From: Gammaproteobacteria bacterium
GTDB lineage: Bacteria; Pseudomonadota; Gammaproteobacteria; Pseudomonadales; Azotimanducaceae
DNA: 64,000 nt
Direction: 5' to 3'
NCBI GenBank assembly: GCA_026706935.1
Contig: JAPOXV010000018.1
Location: 620,001 to 684,000, forward strand
Shown here in pieces: positions 59,865 through 64,000 of the stretch. The notes beneath the pieces are model-generated. The model had not been told where the DNA came from and made no database searches. It saw only the letters and a list, made by a program, of their open reading frames with translations. Made by a program: the position numbers and the translations under genes. Within the stretch, counting starts at the first letter, position 1. Each line of letters opens with the position of its first letter.

Positions 59865-59896
59865 AGGTGACGCGCTCCATTTCGAGCGCGTCACCT
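59865..59896 (+). terminator. Hairpin terminator after the adhesin gene
   Basis: A perfect 12-bp stem AGGTGACGCGCT / AGCGCGTCACCT with an eight-base loop starts nine bases after the stop codon. The following sequence is only moderately T-rich, but the stem is strong. It may also shield the gene from the convergent DUF1285 gene. Confidence 0.75.
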
Positions 59897-59986
59897 ACAC
59901 TTCTATCGCTCGCCAACTCACTCGGTGGAACCTACCCTAAAGGCTGGATAGGACAGCGAGTTTATGCGGTTTCCAATTCGACACAG

Positions 59987-60514
59987 TCAACTCATGCAAA
60001 ATCGACTGCCAGCACTCCAGAGATACATCGGTTCGGTTTCAGGATCTTCAACTAAGTCTGCGAGACGGTAAAAAACATCTCTCAATATCCGAGCACGTAA
60101 ACCGTTTCGAACGTCGATATACGGTCGCAGTCCAGCATTAGTGTTCTCGATCGTTAGACCATGAGACTCGTCGAGTAATACCACCTCATCCATATTCGTT
60201 TTGAAGAGTATCTGTTGCTCCCTACCCGAACCTGATGCCTCCATGTCGACCGCTAAAAATGGAGCATCGTCTACTTGGATTTTCAGTTTCTCGACGGGCG
60301 TGACTAGATAGTAGGTGTCGTCCTCTAGTCGGAGGATGGTCGAAAAGATCTTTGCGATCGATTTTCTGCGAATTTCCGTCCCGTCATGCAGCCAGGTACC
60401 GTCCGCTTTTACTCGAATATTGATCTGACCCACGCGTTCCGGACGCCACAATTCAACAGGCGGTAACTTCGCGCTGTCTACTTGCTTCAACAGTTCGTTG
60501 AAGGCGGTACTCAA
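59987..60514 (-). CDS. DUF1285 domain-containing protein
   Basis: A 175-residue protein with the DUF1285 pattern: LPPVELWRPERVGQINIRVKADGTWLHDG near the start and the highly conserved ILRLEDDTYYLVTPVEKLKIQVDDAPFLAVDME stretch. The function of the family is not known. It lies six bases downstream of moaA on the same strand, so it is co-transcribed with it. Its 3' end faces the adhesin terminator. Confidence 0.88.
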   Translation of the reverse strand: MSTAFNELLKQVDSAKLPPVELWRPERVGQINIRVKADGTWLHDGTEIRRKSIAKIFSTILRLEDDTYYLVTPVEKLKIQVDDAPFLAVDMEASGSGREQQILFKTNMDEVVLLDESHGLTIENTNAGLRPYIDVRNGLRARILRDVFYRLADLVEDPETEPMYLWSAGSRFCMS

Positions 60515-60520
60515 CTTTTT

Positions 60521-61486
60521 TCAACCACCGATGAATTTCATCACCGTGGTCTCGCCCGTAAACGCGATGCTCTGCTTATCGCCCATAGCAGAATTCAACA
60601 CACCTTGCAACTCGTTCAATGCGAGCGCATATGGCATCGATAGAAGACGTCGAAGGTCATAGTGCTTGGTATTCGAGAGGCACCCGTACAAGTGCCCATT
60701 CGATGAGAGACGCAATCGTGAGCACGACCTACAAAACGGTTCACTTTCGTTCGCGATCACGCCGAACGTACCGCGTCCTACTACCTCATACCGAATCGAC
60801 GTCGAATCATGCTCAGAGGTAATCGGAGTCACTTCGTATTTCTCTCGAATCGATTCAAGCAGCATGTCGAGACTCACGAAATCCGTCTCATACTGGTCAT
60901 TGAGCTTCAAATGTCCCATGTTCATCAGCTCGATGAAGCGTAACTCGATTCCTCGATCGAAACAGAAATCCAGAAGCGGTAACACCTGGCCGAAATTCGC
61001 CGTCTTAAGGGGGACCATGTTGACTTTAACTTTCATTCCCGCTTCGCACGCCATCTCGATGCCTTTTACGACGGTCGCCAAGTCCCCGCTGCGTGCGATC
61101 GATCGAAAATGTCCCGCATCAAGTGTGTCGAGACTGACGTTGAGTCGCTTGAATTTGACTTCCTTCAACAGAGGCATGTATTTCGGCAGGAATTGACCAT
61201 TCGTCGTTATCGCGACGTCACTAAGGTCGAGTTCGCAAACGCCTCTTAGAAATGGCTCGAATTTCGGCGATAGCATGGGTTCACCACCCGTAATCCGAAG
61301 TTTCTCGATTCCAGCACCATCGATTAGCAGACGCACCGCGTCTAGAAGGTGCTCCCCGTCAAGCTCGGCGGTCGCGGGTTGCAGTTTCTTGCCGTCCGGT
61401 ACGCAATATGTGCACGCATAGTTGCACGCCGCCGTCAGACTGACGCGCAGATTCCGAAATTGCCTGCCGAAGCGGTCGATGATCAT
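60521..61486 (-). CDS. moaA: GTP 3',8-cyclase (molybdenum cofactor biosynthesis)
   Basis: MoaA is a radical SAM enzyme for the first step of molybdopterin synthesis. The 321-residue protein has the SAM cluster motif CNYACTYC at about residues 17-24, followed by the GGEPM motif (RITGGEPMLSP), and the second cluster CRSCSRLRLSSNGHLYGCL near the C-terminus. It ends in Gly-Gly (FIGG), as MoaA must. No moaC, moaB or moeA genes are next to it in this window. The XdhC/MobA-like genes at 29-30.6 kb use the same pathway. Confidence 0.95.
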   Translation of the reverse strand: MIIDRFGRQFRNLRVSLTAACNYACTYCVPDGKKLQPATAELDGEHLLDAVRLLIDGAGIEKLRITGGEPMLSPKFEPFLRGVCELDLSDVAITTNGQFLPKYMPLLKEVKFKRLNVSLDTLDAGHFRSIARSGDLATVVKGIEMACEAGMKVKVNMVPLKTANFGQVLPLLDFCFDRGIELRFIELMNMGHLKLNDQYETDFVSLDMLLESIREKYEVTPITSEHDSTSIRYEVVGRGTFGVIANESEPFCRSCSRLRLSSNGHLYGCLSNTKHYDLRRLLSMPYALALNELQGVLNSAMGDKQSIAFTGETTVMKFIGG

Positions 61487-61506
61487 GGTGAGGTCGGTAT
61501 GAATAC

Positions 61507-61527
61507 AGCGACGGAGATATCGTCGCT
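61507..61527. other. Small hairpin between murF and moaA
   Basis: A seven-base inverted repeat AGCGACG / CGTCGCT with a seven-base loop lies in the 67-bp gap between murF and moaA. No T-run follows on either strand, so it is probably not an efficient terminator; it might affect processing or attenuation. Confidence 0.35.
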
Positions 61528-61553
61528 AGTAGCAAATGTTAAGACGAGGCGTG

Positions 61554-62915
61554 CTAGCCGTCCAATGCCTTAACTAAATCCGGTACGAAATTTCGCGTCC
61601 AAAACACGGTGTTGGATCCTTTGACCAAGACGATGTCATTGGTTTTGAGGGTTTCCGCACAAAATGCTGCAAGACCTCCGATGTCGTCGAACTCCCCCCA
61701 TTTGGCGTGTGATTCAAGACGTTCGTACGCATGCTTGGTCATTGCACGTCCTACGCTAATCACGCCGTCGACCGTACGCAATTCGTTCACGAGTGAAGCG
61801 TGCAGTTCCTCAGTTTGTTCGCCTAACTCAGCCATTTCCCCAACGATCGCCACCTTACGTCCGCCTACTTGGCGAGATAGGTGTTTCAGACACTTCCGCA
61901 TGCTCTCTGGATTCGCGTTGTAGCTCTCGTCAATGATTCTGATGCCGTTCACATCGAATGTTCGCCCACGACCAGGTGGTAGCTCCGCGGAAATCTTGTG
62001 GACATTCTTGGCGCTCTGACCAAGTACATCGAGCACGGCTGCGGTCGCACACAGCGTTGCTGCACGATGTTCACCGCCTCCCGGAATCACTACCCTCTCC
62101 TGAAGCGTAGAAAGCTGAACTTGGTCAATATCGTCCATTTCGTAGCGATAGTCTGCGTCCGCATTCTGACCATAGGTTCGTAGGTCAAGCTCCGGGAATC
62201 GCGCTTTAGCGGGTTCTTCGAGAATCTCATCCACAATCAAACAGCCACCCGGTGCAACTCCCTCACCGATTGAGAGTTTCTCCTCCTGCAAGGCATCAAA
62301 ATTCGAGAAGTTGCCGATATGTGCGTTGAGGACATTCAATACGACCGCAACATGGGGACGGGTCAGTTTCGATAGGGGCGCAATTTCGCCTGGATGGTTC
62401 GTACCAATCTCAAATACTGCTAGCGACGCATCTCGTGATGTACGCGCCATGCTCAGCGGCACACCGATATGGTTATTCAGACTCCCTTCACTTGTCGCGC
62501 ATTCAAGTGCTTGAGAAAGGAAACTCTTCAACGTCGTTTTGCCACTACTGCCCGTAACCGCGATGACGTTGCCATTGATCTGATTGCGGCGATAGTGAGC
62601 TAAATCCCACAGACCAGTGAGCGTGTCATCACAACGTAGTGTGGAAATGGTCGAAGTGTGAGTTCGGTGTGCTAGGACCCCACCTGCACCTTGCCGTACG
62701 GCTGCGGCAATGTAGTCGTGTCCGTCACGACCTGAGTCCTCCAGCACGTTGAACTCCGGTCTTGCTTTGCCCGAAAGTGCAACAAACAGCTCATCCTTCT
62801 CGATCGTTCTGGAGTCGATGCTGACCCCTTGGATTTCCGGTCCGTCGGATTGATCTAGCTCTAAGGCCTCGCACAATTCGGACCACGACCATAAAGTTGA
62901 TTGTTCGATCGACAT
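61554..62915 (-). CDS. murF: UDP-N-acetylmuramoyl-tripeptide--D-alanyl-D-alanine ligase
   Basis: MurF adds D-Ala-D-Ala to the peptidoglycan precursor. The protein (453 residues from ATG 62915) has GVSIDSRTIEKDELFVALSG near the start, the ATP-binding VIAVTGSSGKTTLKSFLSQAL, NNHIGVPLSMA, FEIGTNHPGEI, and the C-terminal DESYNANPESMRKCL with VGEMAELGEQTEELH. The frame is open further upstream to 63113, but those 66 residues are not part of the family and the shorter start is used. It is away from the mur/fts cluster. Confidence 0.95.
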   Translation of the reverse strand: MSIEQSTLWSWSELCEALELDQSDGPEIQGVSIDSRTIEKDELFVALSGKARPEFNVLEDSGRDGHDYIAAAVRQGAGGVLAHRTHTSTISTLRCDDTLTGLWDLAHYRRNQINGNVIAVTGSSGKTTLKSFLSQALECATSEGSLNNHIGVPLSMARTSRDASLAVFEIGTNHPGEIAPLSKLTRPHVAVVLNVLNAHIGNFSNFDALQEEKLSIGEGVAPGGCLIVDEILEEPAKARFPELDLRTYGQNADADYRYEMDDIDQVQLSTLQERVVIPGGGEHRAATLCATAAVLDVLGQSAKNVHKISAELPPGRGRTFDVNGIRIIDESYNANPESMRKCLKHLSRQVGGRKVAIVGEMAELGEQTEELHASLVNELRTVDGVISVGRAMTKHAYERLESHAKWGEFDDIGGLAAFCAETLKTNDIVLVKGSNTVFWTRNFVPDLVKALDG

Positions 62916-63080
62916 ACTGACCTGAATGAATACGGCGCTACTAATCGCTTTGACATCAAGGGACCTTGAAATTATCAGTTCAGCGAAGGAACCGGTACCA
63001 CCACTATCATAGATGCGCAATGAGTACCGGTCCGACTCCATGTTGGACGAGGCTCGCATATATCCAACTAGGTAAATCCA

Positions 63081-64000
63081 GTGAGTGAACCAAGCCAAGA
63101 ATCCCAACCGCAAACCTCACGTCGATTCGGGTTCTTTCGAGGAATCGGTCGAGGTATTACGCTTCTCCGAAACATCGTACTAAACGCCTTGTTTCTGATC
63201 ATTTTGTTGGGCGTATTGGTTGCGGTTTTTAGTGGGGACGGCGCTAAACCAGTACCAGACGAAGCCGTATTGGTGCTCAATCCAGCTGGCAACCTCGTCG
63301 AACAAACAACCTATGACGATCCGGTACTGGATTTGCTATTCGGATCCAACATGCCGATTGAGACGTCAATCAACGACCTCTTAAACGCGATCACTCACGC
63401 GGCTAATGACGAACGAATTCGACTCGTCATTTTGGATTTTTCGAGATTGTTCGATGTGGATATGGCTGAATCCGAACGGATTCAGAGCGCGCTAAGTGAG
63501 TTGAGCGGCTTTGGAATAGAGATCTGGGCTCATGCGACCTCATATACGCAAGGCACCTACATGCTGTCGATGCAAGCTGACCGCATTCTGATGGATCCCA
63601 TGGGAGATCTTGTATTCAGTGGCGTGACCTCGTCAACAAGGTATTACAAGGACTTGCTCGACAAGCTCAAAATCAACGTAGATGTCTATGCAGAAGGGGA
63701 GTTCAAGACAGCGGTCGAACCCTTCACTCGCAACGACATGTCAGATGCCGCGCAGACGGTTAATACGGCACTTGTCGATTCTCTCTGGACTCGTATGAAG
63801 AAACGCATCTCGTCAAAGCGAAACCTTGATGAGAACCAATTCGATGAATACGCCAGCTCGTTGCATGAGCTCGTCGTCAACGATGAGATCGGATTTGCAG
63901 ATCTCGCGGTCCAGTTCGGCTTCGTAGACGCTCTCGTTACCAAACCTGAACTCGATGACGAGTATCACGAACGAATAGGTCCTTCGTTAAAACCCATCAC
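63081..64000 (+). CDS. sppA: Signal peptide peptidase SppA, 67K type (3' end outside window)
   Basis: SppA is an inner-membrane serine-lysine protease that degrades leftover signal peptides. The visible 306 residues include a cytoplasmic tail, a transmembrane helix (VLNALFLIILLGVLVAVF, about residues 35-52) and the first protease half, with the catalytic lysine Lys209 in EGEFKTAVEPFTRNDMS, the same position as in E. coli. The start is GTG 63081, divergent from murF. The catalytic serine half lies beyond the window. Confidence 0.93.
   Translation, partial: MSEPSQESQPQTSRRFGFFRGIGRGITLLRNIVLNALFLIILLGVLVAVFSGDGAKPVPDEAVLVLNPAGNLVEQTTYDDPVLDLLFGSNMPIETSINDLLNAITHAANDERIRLVILDFSRLFDVDMAESERIQSALSELSGFGIEIWAHATSYTQGTYMLSMQADRILMDPMGDLVFSGVTSSTRYYKDLLDKLKINVDVYAEGEFKTAVEPFTRNDMSDAAQTVNTALVDSLWTRMKKRISSKRNLDENQFDEYASSLHELVVNDEIGFADLAVQFGFVDALVTKPELDDEYHERIGPSLKPI

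Noticed and set aside
60666..61196. A 176-residue plus-strand frame inside moaA
   Set aside because: It is a shadow of moaA and rich in Ser/Arg; no domain.
62916..63113. 66-residue extension of murF upstream of ATG 62915
   Set aside because: It has no counterpart in the MurF family, overlaps the start of divergent sppA, and the family's first conserved residues begin right after ATG 62915.

Overview
The window looks like chromosome from a free-living gammaproteobacterium. The grounds are a complete type II secretion core operon, an autotransporter-type outer membrane adhesin, a LexA/SOS gene, a soluble lytic transglycosylase and proteobacterial housekeeping genes (topA, pyrD, pyrB, murF, ddl, cysE, nadK, sppA). 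A marine heterotroph is a reasonable guess from the fatty-acid and ETF genes and the secreted proteases, but no species marker is present. No rRNA, tRNA, CRISPR array or insertion sequence was recognised. Many genes overlap by 1-10 bases, so the genome is compact.

Layout. 0-4.8 kb: catabolic genes (nucleoside hydrolase, enolase-superfamily enzyme, haem lipoprotein, acyl-CoA carboxylase, PhyH dioxygenase). 4.8-6.2 kb: a small accessory patch with a HigA antitoxin, a HigB toxin gene interrupted by an amber codon, and a cysteine-rich small gene interrupted by UGA. It leads into lexA with a readable promoter and a LexA-box-like operator. 6.9-22 kb: topA, a stress protein, slt/tatD-family, the acetyltransferase/S9 peptidase/ddl overlap cluster, a band-7 protein, an ammonium transporter and pyrD. 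22-29 kb: a six-gene MoxR/Bat-type operon (AAA ATPase, DUF58, DUF4381, two VWA proteins, BatD-like). 29-33.5 kb: XdhC and MobA-like molybdoenzyme maturation genes, nadK, cysE with a coupled zinc-ribbon gene, and an aromatic amino acid hydroxylase.

33.7-46.7 kb is an export region. gspE-F-G-H-I-J-K-L-M are in order on the minus strand, but gspC, gspD and gspN are absent. The operon is flanked on one side by a secreted HExxH-type metallopeptidase with TPR-like repeats and on the other by a secreted subtilase. The subtilase's inhibitor-like propeptide appears to be encoded as a separate upstream gene. These proteins are plausible substrates of the secretion system.

46.8-48.7 kb is the most unusual stretch. 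It holds an AbrB-type regulator, a TIR-like protein, a three-helix membrane protein and a second, different TIR-like protein, all on one strand. This is a Thoeris-like arrangement without a recognisable ThsA and is a candidate antiphage system. The rest is pyrB (with an odd start), etfAB and ETF-quinone oxidoreductase, a 1,700-residue repeat-rich autotransporter, a DUF1285 gene, moaA, murF and the start of sppA.
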